Below are positions 17,901-25,606 of a stretch of 64,000 nucleotides of DNA, piece by piece. This stretch comes from Cryomorpha sp963741985 (lineage in GTDB: Bacteria; Bacteroidota; Bacteroidia; Flavobacteriales_D; Cryomorphaceae): the NCBI GenBank assembly GCA_963741985.1, contig CAVUKD010000004.1:186001-250000 (forward strand). Direction: 5' to 3'. The position numbers and the translations under genes were made by a program. Each line of letters begins with the position of its first letter. The first letter of the stretch is position 1. A model generated the notes under the pieces. It was not told the origin of the DNA. It worked only from the letters and a program-made list of their open reading frames with translations, and searched no databases.

Positions 17901-19155
17901 CGTATTTTATTTTTCCGCTATCCGTGAGATAAAAAACATTTTCAGACCATGTTCCGAACCATATTCGTCCATTTTTGTCCTGATAAACCCCATAATAATT
18001 GGAGGGTTTATCCTCCATCAAATAATGCTTTATCAAAGCTTTACTGAATCGCTGAATTCCAAATCGGCTGTTTGTAATCCATATACTTCCTTCACTGTCG
18101 CAATAAATTGTGTTGCCTGAAACCTCCATTTTAAACTCCAGAACACCATTTCTATAAACGGATTTTTGATAAACACTCCAAACAGAACCATCTGGAGCGA
18201 TGGACATTCCACCCCCCATACGCATAGCAGATTCTCTAAACGATTCAGATTTAGGACCTTCAGAAACTGCATACAAATGATCATCTTTCATTCCAAAAAG
18301 CCCCGTCTCTGCAAGTATCCAGAGCTCTCCATTCTGATCTTGATTTATTGAATAATACAAAGGTGGGGTCCCGCTCCAATTTATAGTTGTCAAAGTATCT
18401 CGATTCAAAACAGAAATCGTTTCACCCCTAATCTTCAGCAAACAACTATTGGTAACCCAATATTCCCCTTTTTGATCTTTTAAGAATGCCTCCGGAAGCG
18501 ATGGTAAGTCGGGTGTATTAAGCTTTTTTAAATCCTTATACGGAAATCGGGTCAAAAAGAAATTTCCTTCTTCATCGATTACGATTAAATCCCCATCTTT
18601 TCTACGAAATATGGATTTAATAACCAAACCATTTTTTTGTCCTATGGTGCCTTCAACCAGCTCATCACCTTCGAGACGAAGAATTCCTTTGATCGAAGTA
18701 ACCCAAGTAACCGAATCTCCATCCAAAATTAATCGTTGATTTTCAATACTCAATAGAGGCCCATAGGATTTATATATTCCGTCTGATACATGAACGAGAT
18801 TGCGCTGTTCGGTAAAAAGCCAAAAACTGTTGCCCCGACCGGGACGAATCATAATTATCCTGTTCGATGACAATTCAGGCGTATTACTTACATCGTACCG
18901 TGTAAATTTTACTCCATCAAAACGGAGTAAACCGCTGAAAGTCGCTAACCACAGATAGCCATTTGGAGTTTGATAAATTTGATTAATATGACCAATGGGA
19001 AGACCGTTTTCAAGATCCCAGGATTCGCTAACATACTGACCTCCAGAAAGATTTGATTCTGATTGCGCAGCGAGATTTGTGGCCATACTATTGAAGATAA
19101 GTACTGCGCAGCAAAAACATCTGAGTAACATCACGAAATATCGAATCACCACCAT
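14989..19155 (-). CDS. Hybrid two-component system sensor/regulator (HTCS)
   Basis: A 1388-residue single-protein signalling system. A signal peptide is followed by about 700 residues of two-component propeller repeats (recurring GLPIGHINQIYQTPNGYLWL-type blades) and a Y_Y_Y domain (about 700-785) in the periplasm. One membrane helix lies near 796-818. The cytoplasmic part has HisKA (FFANISHEFRTP, His near 875), HATPase (NLLSNAFKF, DTGKGIAPEHL, GIGLSITKE), a receiver (ILIVDDN, phospho-Asp in ISDVMMPD near 1186, TAKAE, KPF), and an AraC-type DNA-binding domain at the C-terminus. HTCS proteins usually sense oligosaccharides and control adjacent polysaccharide loci. No such locus is present here, so the target genes are not evident. 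Confidence 0.96.
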   Translation of the reverse strand: MVVIRYFVMLLRCFCCAVLIFNSMATNLAAQSESNLSGGQYVSESWDLENGLPIGHINQIYQTPNGYLWLATFSGLLRFDGVKFTRYDVSNTPELSSNRIIMIRPGRGNSFWLFTEQRNLVHVSDGIYKSYGPLLSIENQRLILDGDSVTWVTSIKGILRLEGDELVEGTIGQKNGLVIKSIFRRKDGDLIVIDEEGNFFLTRFPYKDLKKLNTPDLPSLPEAFLKDQKGEYWVTNSCLLKIRGETISVLNRDTLTTINWSGTPPLYYSINQDQNGELWILAETGLFGMKDDHLYAVSEGPKSESFRESAMRMGGGMSIAPDGSVWSVYQKSVYRNGVLEFKMEVSGNTIYCDSEGSIWITNSRFGIQRFSKALIKHYLMEDKPSNYYGVYQDKNGRIWFGTWSENVFYLTDSGKIKYVENSSEMGVTSTFGEDLNGHLYIGYIKSKSNFDESDLNKMKFARVRGLTNEIFAMHTSADSSKWFGTLQGVFLLKSDTAHQVSDGDTIPDFPVRYILETHGRNLWMATNGHGVRWYNYGTKENRYFTKRDGLSSDNIRSLYADPRGNIWVASEDRGLNRINPNTGEINYIGKMQGLYSESLNSLLLDNFNRLWIGTNEGIFWVDFGQLEAVADGEAAKVLSTVYTDRDGMLSRETNGGFQNSALKSVDGRLWFATQEGLVCVDPSKIMATEPLPKVVIEDFLVDGKSMKRLNGTIHLNRTTQNFRIEFTTPSYLAPNRIRFKYRLVGFDDKWIESGDRREANYTNIPGGNYAFQVVAFYDQSSSETDITQMDIHKEALIIETWWFWFLILIGLSLVIYGIFKWRLHQLKVKQSVLEREVHERTRDLAAEQQITETQKEKLEVLNREKSRFFANISHEFRTPITLIIGPLRDLLTTPQNQNLDAYQRNTIDVSLKNANRLMRLVEQLLEIAKLEAGKLKLNLEIAPLNDYIAEIVNSFIGLADAKKILFEIEIPEDHIFIEYDTEYLDKVVVNLLSNAFKFTPSGGRIRFEMESSNTSVQIHVSDTGKGIAPEHLPHLFDRFYQVEKSEMQPGTGIGLSITKEITELHHGEIGVKSTRGAGSVFTLSFPLAKLDKLELKIPHPENILIENEALPQEVPTSIVEDNTHFPSILEIDDSDRTTILIVDDNSDIRSYVSDSLCDKYKVMVAESGNSAFGMMEKNLPDVIISDVMMPDGDGLQLLQRIRADKAYSFLPVILLTAKAEIEYKLEGLQIGADDYITKPFDIHELKLRIKNMLQARKRFKSTFLKKQEHHSKINLEIETLESQDVVFLERVKTVILESFKEEDFTIESLAEALNQSRSNLYRKLMQLTNESPSALLKRIRLEQAAQLLKSNAGNVSEIAYSCGFNSVSHFSKSFSKVYGVPPTAYCDK

Positions 19156-19359
19156 GAAAGCAAGTTGAAAGATATTACAAATATTTAAACCTCCACAGAG
19201 TTTATCAACACAAAATTAGCAACCGTATTTCTGTCCTTTTTTGAAAAAAAACTCTGAATATCTCAATAATAACCAAAATTAAGTTCTGAGAAACAAGGAC
19301 AAATTGTGATCAAAAAGTTGTTTTTATAACAATTCGAATTCTATTCCAAACTGAAAATA

Positions 19360-19367
19360 TATCTTTG
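19360..19367 (+). promoter_or_regulatory. -7 promoter box of the coiled-coil lipoprotein gene
   Basis: TATCTTTG matches the TAnnTTTG consensus of this phylum and lies 19 bases before the ATG. No -33 TTTG was found at the usual spacing. Confidence 0.45.
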
Positions 19368-19386
19368 ATTCCTAAAACTGCATAAA

Positions 19387-20244
19387 ATGAAACGATTAAT
19401 ATTGATTTTAGCCATCGGCTCAACCCTTTTTGCTTGTAAGAATGAAGAAACGCAAAAGGAACTTGAAAATCTTCGTAAGGAGAATGCCGAGTTGGCAAAT
19501 AAAGTAAGTGCAAAAGATTCTACTTTAAAACTTTTTGAAGAGAGTTTCACCACTATCCAGCAAAATCTGGGAATGATTAGCGAGCGGGAGAAAAAAATCT
19601 CTCTTAACAGCGGAGATTTAAAAAACAGTGAGGAATCTCGTGATGCCATTACCAAAGATATTCAAGCTATCAATAGCTTGCTTGCCGATAATAAAAGTAC
19701 CATTGCAAATCTAAAAACTCGGGTTGGGAAATATGGCACTCAAACTGCAGGGTTTAAGAAGATGATTGATCAATTGAGTACCGATGTTGAGAGCAAAGAA
19801 GAGCAAATCTCGTATTTGAAAGAAAATCTGACAGCAGCCAATTTTACAATCGACATTCTCAATGAAATGCTTGACTCATCTGATTTCAGAAATGAAGTAC
19901 AAGCCCAAATGATTCAAATGCAAAACAACGAATTGAATATGGCCTACTATTCAATAGGGACTTTCAAAGAACTGAAAGAAAACGGAGTTCTTGAAAAAGA
20001 CGGTTCTATCATTGGCTTGGGTGGAAGCAAACAATTGAAAACTGATTTCAATAAGGATTTCTTTGCACAAATAGATATAACGCAAGTCACCACTATTCCT
20101 CTGAATGCTGAGAAAGTAAAATTAGTAACTCCTCATCCGGCAGATTCTTATACTCTTGAAGGAGAAAAAGAAAAAACGTTGAAGATTACAAAGCCGTTGG
20201 AATTTTGGGGTGCATCAAAATATTTGGTTATTGAAATTCAATAA
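19387..20244 (+). CDS. Coiled-coil lipoprotein of unknown function
   Basis: A 285-residue protein with a lipoprotein signal (LILAIGSTLFACK, lipid-modified Cys near residue 17), followed by long heptad-rich coiled coil (about 22-185: TQKELENLRKENAELANKV and later VESKEEQISYLKENL). A C-terminal beta-rich domain (about 185-285) contains YYSIGTFKELKENGVLEKDG, GLGGSKQL and HPADSYTLE. Similar proteins occur in Bacteroidota without a proven role; some databases group them with collagen-binding-type adhesins, which I cannot confirm. The likely location is the periplasmic face of the inner or outer membrane. The gene converges on the four-copy repeat region. Confidence 0.8.
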   Translation: MKRLILILAIGSTLFACKNEETQKELENLRKENAELANKVSAKDSTLKLFEESFTTIQQNLGMISEREKKISLNSGDLKNSEESRDAITKDIQAINSLLADNKSTIANLKTRVGKYGTQTAGFKKMIDQLSTDVESKEEQISYLKENLTAANFTIDILNEMLDSSDFRNEVQAQMIQMQNNELNMAYYSIGTFKELKENGVLEKDGSIIGLGGSKQLKTDFNKDFFAQIDITQVTTIPLNAEKVKLVTPHPADSYTLEGEKEKTLKITKPLEFWGASKYLVIEIQ

Positions 20245-20274
20245 AGGTCACTTTTAAAGTTATATGTATACAAA

Positions 20275-20373
20275 CGCAAAAAACCCGCCACGTTAGGCGG
20301 GTTTTTCTGTATTTAACCAATCAATTAACCAATTCAGAATAACCAGTTCTGAAAATTGAAATAAGATGCTTGC
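20275..20373 (-). ncRNA. Candidate small RNA, repeat copy 1
   Basis: If transcribed from the minus strand, the unit gives a transcript of about 100 bases that starts near AAGCATCTTATTT, folds a CAGAA/TTCTG hairpin (20335-20351), and ends in a GGCGGG stem with six T. In the other direction the same stem would terminate the lipoprotein gene. Upstream (minus strand), TTTTG and TCCGTTTC lie 18 bases apart, a weak fit to the -33/-7 pattern, and copy 2 shares them. No expression evidence exists. Confidence 0.4.
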
Positions 20374-20514
20374 CTATTGAAACGGATATTTTCCTCACGG
20401 GTTACAAAATCGGGCAGGTAAGTTTAAAATGATTTTTAATATGCTGGATATGAGAATTTAAAATAGTAGACCCTACTAATAAAGTCGAGAAAAAAAATTG
20501 GAAGAATATGGAAA

Positions 20515-20613
20515 ATTGAAAAACCCGCCTCGTTAGGCGGGTTTTTCTGTATTTAACCAATCAATTAACCAATTCAGAATAACCAGTTCTGAAAATTGAA
20601 ATAAGATGCTTGC
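20515..20613 (-). ncRNA. Candidate small RNA, repeat copy 2
   Basis: Nearly identical to copy 1: one substitution in the hairpin loop side (base 20530) and one in the outer flank (base 20614). The shared minus-strand upstream bases GGTTACAAAA (plus-strand sense, 20640-20649) and the 18-base spacing to TCCGTTTC are kept while the rest of the spacer differs. That suggests selection on a promoter-like block. Confidence 0.4.
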
Positions 20614-20756
20614 TTATTGAAACGGATCTTATTATAAAAGGTTACAAAAATAAATACACGGGAGTGATATCTAAGATATATACCTGATATGCTGACTTTT
20701 AAAATGAATAAGTTTTTAAAAAAAAATAATTTATTGAAGAAAAATCTTCATTAAAC

Positions 20757-20848
20757 ATGAAAAACCCGCCTCGTTAGGCGGGTTTTCCATTTTAACCAAT
20801 CATTTTAACCAATCAGAATAACCAGTTCTGAATGAAATAAGATGCTTA
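20757..20848 (-). ncRNA. Candidate small RNA, repeat copy 3
   Basis: Second subtype, with AACCAATCATTTTAACCAAT in place of the phased copy-1 form and a shorter linker before GAAATAAGATGCTTAC. The stem is intact. On the plus strand it is followed by only four T; on the minus strand by five, so the minus-strand terminator is the better one. No convincing promoter was seen upstream. Confidence 0.35.
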
Positions 20849-20978
20849 CATCTTACCCTAATAACGTGAGTTAATTGGATAAGTTATGCCGTTAGCATTT
20901 TTTTTAATTTTTCAGACGAAGTCTAAAAAAATCAAAATCTGTATTCATAGCATCCACTCTTATTAAAACAATCTAGAA

Positions 20979-21069
20979 CAAAAAAACCCACCACGTTAGG
21001 CGGGTTTTTTCTTTAACCAATCATTTTAACCAATCAGAATAACCAGTTCTGAATGAAATAAGATGCTTA
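20979..21069 (-). ncRNA. Candidate small RNA, repeat copy 4
   Basis: Like copy 3. The stem carries G-to-A at 20990 relative to the other copies. On the minus strand this leaves a G-U wobble pair and an intact terminator with seven T, whereas on the plus strand it makes an A-C mismatch. The best promoter of the set lies upstream: CTTG (21101-21104) and TACTTTAG (21074-21081) on the minus strand, 19 bases apart, placing the start at the edge of the repeat. Confidence 0.45.
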
Positions 21070-21073
21070 CGGA

Positions 21074-21104
21074 CTAAAGTAGGTCAATTTTCATGCCAGA
21101 CAAG
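21074..21104 (-). promoter_or_regulatory. Candidate promoter of repeat copy 4
   Basis: CTTG-N19-TACTTTAG on the minus strand, against the Bacteroidota consensus TTTG-N19-TAnnTTTG: one mismatch in each box. The predicted start falls just before the conserved AAGCATC. Confidence 0.4.
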
Positions 21105-21214
21105 GGGTGGCTTCCAATTTTATTGACATTAAAATCTTTAAAAATGTTAATAACTTTACTCCCAATGGCTTAGCAGGTAATTATAGTATTAAACTACTAG
21201 TCAATTATTTACAC

Positions 21215-21244
21215 CTATAAAAAAGCCCCATTTGGGGCTTTCTC
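21215..21244 (-). terminator. Terminator of the dps gene
   Basis: On the minus strand the hairpin AAAGCCCC-AAAT-GGGGCTTTTTTA follows the dps stop within a few bases. It is unrelated in sequence to the four repeat hairpins. Confidence 0.8.
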
Positions 21245-21256
21245 AAATTCGCTTTC

Positions 21257-21751
21257 TTATTTTTCTACAAAAGCAGAGAACATCCAGTGCTTGCCTTCTG
21301 TTCGAATAATCATTTCGCGCATAATGGACTCGGTACCCAAATCGCCATATTCGACTGCCAAATCGGCAACATCTACCATAAATGATAAGAGTATTTCGTA
21401 ATCATCAATTACTTCCTGTATCATTCCGTCAGAACTCAACTCTTTTGTAACCTCTTTCACTTCGGCGCGATCGAGAAACTCGGCAAGGGTGCTGATTGGT
21501 TTGTAACCCAATACGCGTACCCGCTCTGCCACAGTATCTATATTTTCAGCTGCTGAGGTATATTCTACTTCAAGTTTTTCGTGCACGTCAAAAAAGTCGC
21601 CTCCGACTACATTCCAGTGAAAGTTCCTGATCTTTTGATATACCACTGCATAATTGCAAAGCAGGAGGTTGAGACCTTCTACTAACCCATCTGCTTCTTC
21701 GCGGTTAAAACCAAGTTTTGAATATGATTTTTCTTTTACTATAGTTTCCAT
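21257..21751 (-). CDS. dps: Dps-family ferritin-like protein
   Basis: A 164-residue four-helix protein of the Dps type, which stores iron with peroxide as oxidant and shields DNA under stress. The ferroxidase ligands sit in the usual places: YQKIRNFHWNVVGGDFFDVHEKLEVEY near residues 38-66 (His, Asp and Glu) and AAENIDTVAERVRVLG. The basic N-terminal tail is short. A consensus -7 box TATTTTTG on the minus strand (21778-21785) gives a leader of about 20 bases. The gene converges on the repeat region. Confidence 0.92.
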   Translation of the reverse strand: METIVKEKSYSKLGFNREEADGLVEGLNLLLCNYAVVYQKIRNFHWNVVGGDFFDVHEKLEVEYTSAAENIDTVAERVRVLGYKPISTLAEFLDRAEVKEVTKELSSDGMIQEVIDDYEILLSFMVDVADLAVEYGDLGTESIMREMIIRTEGKHWMFSAFVEK

Positions 21752-21777
21752 AATTATTTCGATTTAAATGTGACATA

Positions 21778-21785
21778 CAAAAATA
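21778..21785 (-). promoter_or_regulatory. -7 promoter box of dps
   Basis: TATTTTTG on the minus strand, exact match to TAnnTTTG, about 26 bases before the dps ATG. Confidence 0.5.
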
Positions 21786-21873
21786 CGGATAGAAACACTC
21801 ACAACCTATCGCCTTTGCTTATTGCATAAGAGAATATCATTATAACAAGTCTAATCCGAAGGATTTTACCTAT

Positions 21874-23313
21874 TTAAACCGCTTTAGACTGGAATTGTTT
21901 GTGAAGAATTTCCCGTCCGGTTTGAATAAAATCTTTGAAAAATCGCTGAAGATCGGCTTCTTCGAGGTCGGGATTGAGCAATACCAAACGAATTGATAAG
22001 CCTTTCTCGAGCTGGCAATAATTTACCATTGCCCTACCTGAATGGATAAGTCGATACCGAATCATCTCGTTTAACTTATCTCCATCAACTCCTTCAGGAG
22101 CAATAAACCTAAAGTTCACATTAAGTGACTGAGTTGGGAAAAGCAACTCAAGATTGGGATTTTCTTCAACGAATGTTGTGCTAAAAGCTGCCAATTCAAA
22201 CAGATGCTCGATACGGTTCGCAAAACCAGTATCGCCATAAAATTTCCATGCAAGCCAAAGTTTCAAAGCATCTACCCGGCGACCACACTGTAAAGATCCC
22301 GGCCCTAAATCGAAATCGGAATCCGGGCTGGTATGGTAAATATAATCAGAGTCGTAAGATTGGATTTCTTCACGCATTACGTCATTCTCTTTAACCAGTA
22401 GTGCAGAGCAAATGAGCGGAATATTCATCATTTTATGAGGATTCCATGAAAAAGAATCAGCCGCTTCAAGACCCTTGAAGAGTTCGCGTCGGAGCTCGCT
22501 CAAAATAGCGCTTCCCCCCCACGACCCATCCACATGATGCCAGATGTCATAATCTTTGGCAATTTCAGATATTTCATGAATAGCATCAAAAGATCCGGTC
22601 TCTGTCGTACCGGCTGTTGAGCAAATCATAAATGGATGAAAACCATTGGCCACGGCAACATCGTAAGCTTTTCTCGCTGCTTCACCACGCATTCGTCCAT
22701 TTGAATCTAATGGGACTTTAATAATCGCGTTTTGACCAATCCCAATCGTATTTGCTGCTTTCAGCATTGAAAAATGGCTTCTTTCAGATACCAATACGGC
22801 GGGTTTTACAGTTGTCCCGACTCCATCCATCTTCGCTGATTTGAAGTGTGTATTTCGGGCAAGCAGCATAGCCACCATATTCGTATTACTACCACCGGTG
22901 AGCAGCGATCCAGTTCCCGTTTTCCATCCGGTATAGCTTAACATCTTGTCCATCAATGCATTTTCCATAAGGGTAGCAACGGGAGCCACCTCGTACGTGT
23001 ACATCGAAGTGTTGGTGAGAGCGGTTATAATCTCTCCGATAAAAGCGGGGAAATTCACCCCACCAAAAAGCTGGTTTAGATATCTGGGGTGGTTTGTTCG
23101 AACAGCGTATTTTAGATATTTTCGAATCTCAATCAAGAGTCCTTCCTGATCGGTACCCTCCCGATCAATAAATAATTCCAGTTTCGCTTTAAGTTCTTCC
23201 GGTTTTTGGTAGTCAACGACCGGTAAATCAGGATTTTTTCCATCTTCAATCCACGCCATTATCATGTTAAAAACCTCGGCAAGTATTGCCTTTTCAGAAA
23301 ATTGTTCCTTCAT
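21874..23313 (-). CDS. Pyridoxal-phosphate-dependent group II decarboxylase
   Basis: A 479-residue fold-type I decarboxylase related to glutamate, aromatic amino acid and cysteine-sulfinate decarboxylases. The PLP lysine is in FSWNPHKMM near residue 293. The cofactor-binding HVDGSWGG is near 257, with TGGSNTNMVAML and STAGTTETGSFD upstream. The group is clear, the amino acid substrate is not. It stands alone, with neither an antiporter nor a transporter beside it, which argues weakly against a GadB-type acid-resistance role. Confidence 0.9.
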   Translation of the reverse strand: MKEQFSEKAILAEVFNMIMAWIEDGKNPDLPVVDYQKPEELKAKLELFIDREGTDQEGLLIEIRKYLKYAVRTNHPRYLNQLFGGVNFPAFIGEIITALTNTSMYTYEVAPVATLMENALMDKMLSYTGWKTGTGSLLTGGSNTNMVAMLLARNTHFKSAKMDGVGTTVKPAVLVSERSHFSMLKAANTIGIGQNAIIKVPLDSNGRMRGEAARKAYDVAVANGFHPFMICSTAGTTETGSFDAIHEISEIAKDYDIWHHVDGSWGGSAILSELRRELFKGLEAADSFSWNPHKMMNIPLICSALLVKENDVMREEIQSYDSDYIYHTSPDSDFDLGPGSLQCGRRVDALKLWLAWKFYGDTGFANRIEHLFELAAFSTTFVEENPNLELLFPTQSLNVNFRFIAPEGVDGDKLNEMIRYRLIHSGRAMVNYCQLEKGLSIRLVLLNPDLEEADLQRFFKDFIQTGREILHKQFQSKAV

Positions 23314-23388
23314 ATCTATGGATATACTCCTTCAAAATTGCGGTGCAAAAGTACAATTCTGTGCTTTTGTTTTATCTGTGCTTTTGCT

Positions 23389-25524
23389 TTAATAGTTTTG
23401 GCGCCAGATGAATTTTTCCTTAGAAATATCGTAGTAATCGGGGCTGCCTCCAGTGGATTTATTAAACCGAATTACCTGATTATTAATTTGCTGAGCTTCT
23501 TTATACACAAGTGGCACTTTTTCAATACCATTTAAATTTATGAGGCCATAAGCTGTATCCGAAACCAGAGCCAACGAATCGAAAATAACAATTGACTTGT
23601 ACTTAAAATCCAGCCTCGTATTGCCCAACGTATCAATTATCCCATATTTTCCTTTTATTGAAACAATAGCCAGACTATCCTTAAAATTTTCCGCCGAGTC
23701 ATATTTATACCCTATCGCAAGGTCTACCGCGTGATTGGCATATCCCCATTTTCCGTTCTTTTTTACAGGAATGAAATTGCCTATAAAGTTTCCGGTATCT
23801 TCGAAAATGGCCGGGAAGATTTTAGTTCCCGCTGTATCGATAATTCCCACTTTATCCTTTTGAAATATCTTGGCATGATTGTTTTCAAAAACAGAAGTTT
23901 TGAGCGCGGCGGGCTTAAAAGTGTATTTAAAGGATATCACCGTATCTCCGCGTAAATCGATGTATCCAAAATTCGATTCATTCGCTGCCAAGGCAAGTCC
24001 GTCCGAAAAATCGCCTATCTGTGAGTAAACTGTGTCGGCCACCACTACTCCATGGTGATCTATCAGGCCAAAATGAGATCCAATACGCACCCTTGAAGGC
24101 TTATTTTTATCTATAAAAGGCTCAATCCAATCGTAATTAAAATTAATGATCAATCGGCCGCGTTTATCAATAACTCCCTGAGCACCTTCTCGTTCCACAA
24201 CTGCTAATCCATCATTAAAATCGGAAGCATTACTAAGAAGAAAAGGAACAACAATTTTCCCTTCATTATCAATAAATCCATACTTATCCTCATCATTTTG
24301 GGCGTAAAACAATTCATCATGAAACTCCCCTACATCCTTGTACTTAAAAGGTATAACTACTTCTCCTGAGCGATTGATGACTCCAAAACGTTCTAATTTT
24401 TCTACCACTGCATATCCATTTTTAAAGGCGTAGGCATTGTCAAAATCAAAATCGGTAATACACGCGCCTGCTTTATTAACAAAAGCTATTTTTTGACTTT
24501 TTCCAACCATAGCGATGTTTTCGCTAAACGGCTCAACCCAATCAAAAGCGGGTACTATCCTAACCGTTCCTTTTTCATCAATGAATCCCCAAAGTGAATC
24601 GATCATAATCGGATAATAAAACGTGGTAGCATATTCAAATTCCTGCCTGAGTTCAGCCATAAACGGATACTCTGGATACTTTAAACTAAAAGCGGCAATG
24701 GATTTGGCCGAAAGTTCTCCAATTTCGAGTCTATATACATTTCGCCAAGCATTAGTGATATTCTTATTATTAGGAAAATCCTTTATAAACTGAAGATATG
24801 CAGACACCCTGCCTGACTTGGTAGCAATCTCAAAAAGCCGATTTTCTGCATCAGACACATATGGACTCTCCGGATTGGAAAGAATAAATCTCTGATAATC
24901 TTTTATCCGATCTCTCACGGTTTGTTCTTTATAATAGCGGCTATCATACAACTTCTGCGCTTCAGGCACCTGAATAGCATCGGAATATTTGTTTATAAAT
25001 TCCGCGTAAGCCGCAGAAAGATTCTCACTTTGGGCCAATTCAAAAGCGAGTTGGTTCCGATTGCTCACCGCATTTTCATAAAACGGATCGGAATGGTGTG
25101 CAGCTATAAAATCATCCCATCCCTCCACTGAGTTCCTATTTAATGCGAAATCAAAAAAAAGGGAATCGATCGTATGAAGCTGGTGTGAAATAGCTATTGA
25201 GTCCACACCAATCTCTTGATAGTCCCTTTTATCATCAGCCTCTAAACGTGGATAGATTTTGTTAGCAATTGATATGAATTTAAAGGCAGAATCAATTTGA
25301 AAAAAAGGGTTGTCATCCGTACCGTAAATCAAGCTTAATCCATATGCTGCCGGAACTGAATCCTTTTTCAATGATTTATAAAAAAGGTCTTTTGCTTTGA
25401 AATAATTGTAAACTTCAAGTGCTTCAAAGCCTTTGCGCAACTTTCTGGGAACGCCTAACTGGGCGAAAGCCGCAAAAAGAATAAAACCAGCAAAAAGGAG
25501 AACCAGCCGAGAGGCATATTTCAT
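23389..25524 (-). CDS. WG-repeat protein with N-terminal TPR-like region
   Basis: About 711 residues. The start at 25524 is chosen because MKYASRLVLLFAGFILFAAFAQ is a standard signal peptide; a frame back to 25560 adds 12 residues. A helical, TPR-like part (about 25-270) is followed by eight or more WG repeats (about 285-680) with the recurring pattern GFIDEKGTVRIVPAFDWVEPF, FGVINRSGEVVIPFKY and so on. WG repeats form beta-propeller-like surfaces of unknown binding partner. The protein is probably periplasmic or surface-exposed. It lies directly downstream of the TPR gene but has a terminator in between. Confidence 0.88.
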   Translation of the reverse strand: MKYASRLVLLFAGFILFAAFAQLGVPRKLRKGFEALEVYNYFKAKDLFYKSLKKDSVPAAYGLSLIYGTDDNPFFQIDSAFKFISIANKIYPRLEADDKRDYQEIGVDSIAISHQLHTIDSLFFDFALNRNSVEGWDDFIAAHHSDPFYENAVSNRNQLAFELAQSENLSAAYAEFINKYSDAIQVPEAQKLYDSRYYKEQTVRDRIKDYQRFILSNPESPYVSDAENRLFEIATKSGRVSAYLQFIKDFPNNKNITNAWRNVYRLEIGELSAKSIAAFSLKYPEYPFMAELRQEFEYATTFYYPIMIDSLWGFIDEKGTVRIVPAFDWVEPFSENIAMVGKSQKIAFVNKAGACITDFDFDNAYAFKNGYAVVEKLERFGVINRSGEVVIPFKYKDVGEFHDELFYAQNDEDKYGFIDNEGKIVVPFLLSNASDFNDGLAVVEREGAQGVIDKRGRLIINFNYDWIEPFIDKNKPSRVRIGSHFGLIDHHGVVVADTVYSQIGDFSDGLALAANESNFGYIDLRGDTVISFKYTFKPAALKTSVFENNHAKIFQKDKVGIIDTAGTKIFPAIFEDTGNFIGNFIPVKKNGKWGYANHAVDLAIGYKYDSAENFKDSLAIVSIKGKYGIIDTLGNTRLDFKYKSIVIFDSLALVSDTAYGLINLNGIEKVPLVYKEAQQINNQVIRFNKSTGGSPDYYDISKEKFIWRQNY

Positions 25525-25556
25525 AAATGCAAAGGTATAAGATAACACCGTATTCA

Positions 25557-25586
25557 TCAAAAAAAGGAGCCGATTGGCTCCTTTCT
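25557..25586 (-). terminator. Terminator between the TPR and WG-repeat genes
   Basis: AAAGGAGCC (25563-25571), loop GATT, GGCTCCTTT (25576-25584); on the minus strand it is followed by a run of T. It sits after the stop of the TPR gene. Confidence 0.75.
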
Positions 25587-25606
25587 CTATAAGCAGAAGA
25601 ATAGAA

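Larger units (their letters stand above)
20245..21256. repeat. Gene-free 1-kb region with four copies of a hairpin-bearing unit
   Basis: No credible coding sequence lies here. Four copies of one unit start at 20281, 20521, 20762 and 20984, spaced 240, 241 and 222 bases. Each has a GC stem (CCCGCC-TNGTTA-type loop-GGCGGG) with A and T runs on its two sides, then phased AACCAAT motifs, an inverted repeat CAGAA-N7-TTCTG, and AAATAAGATGCTT. Copies 1 and 2 differ at only two of 107 positions. Copies 3 and 4 are a second subtype with small deletions. Spacers of about 130 bases between copies are unrelated. The region lies between two convergent genes. Confidence 0.9.

Noticed and set aside
20363..20860. 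Short plus-strand reading frames in the repeat units (ATGCTTGCCTATTGA and similar).
   Set aside because: They code for four to ten residues and differ between copies, so a conserved peptide is unlikely.
20281..21070. The four-copy unit as a CRISPR array.
   Set aside because: The units are about 90-107 bp, the spacers about 130 bp, and both exceed CRISPR dimensions. There are only four copies, no cas genes, and a terminator-like hairpin.
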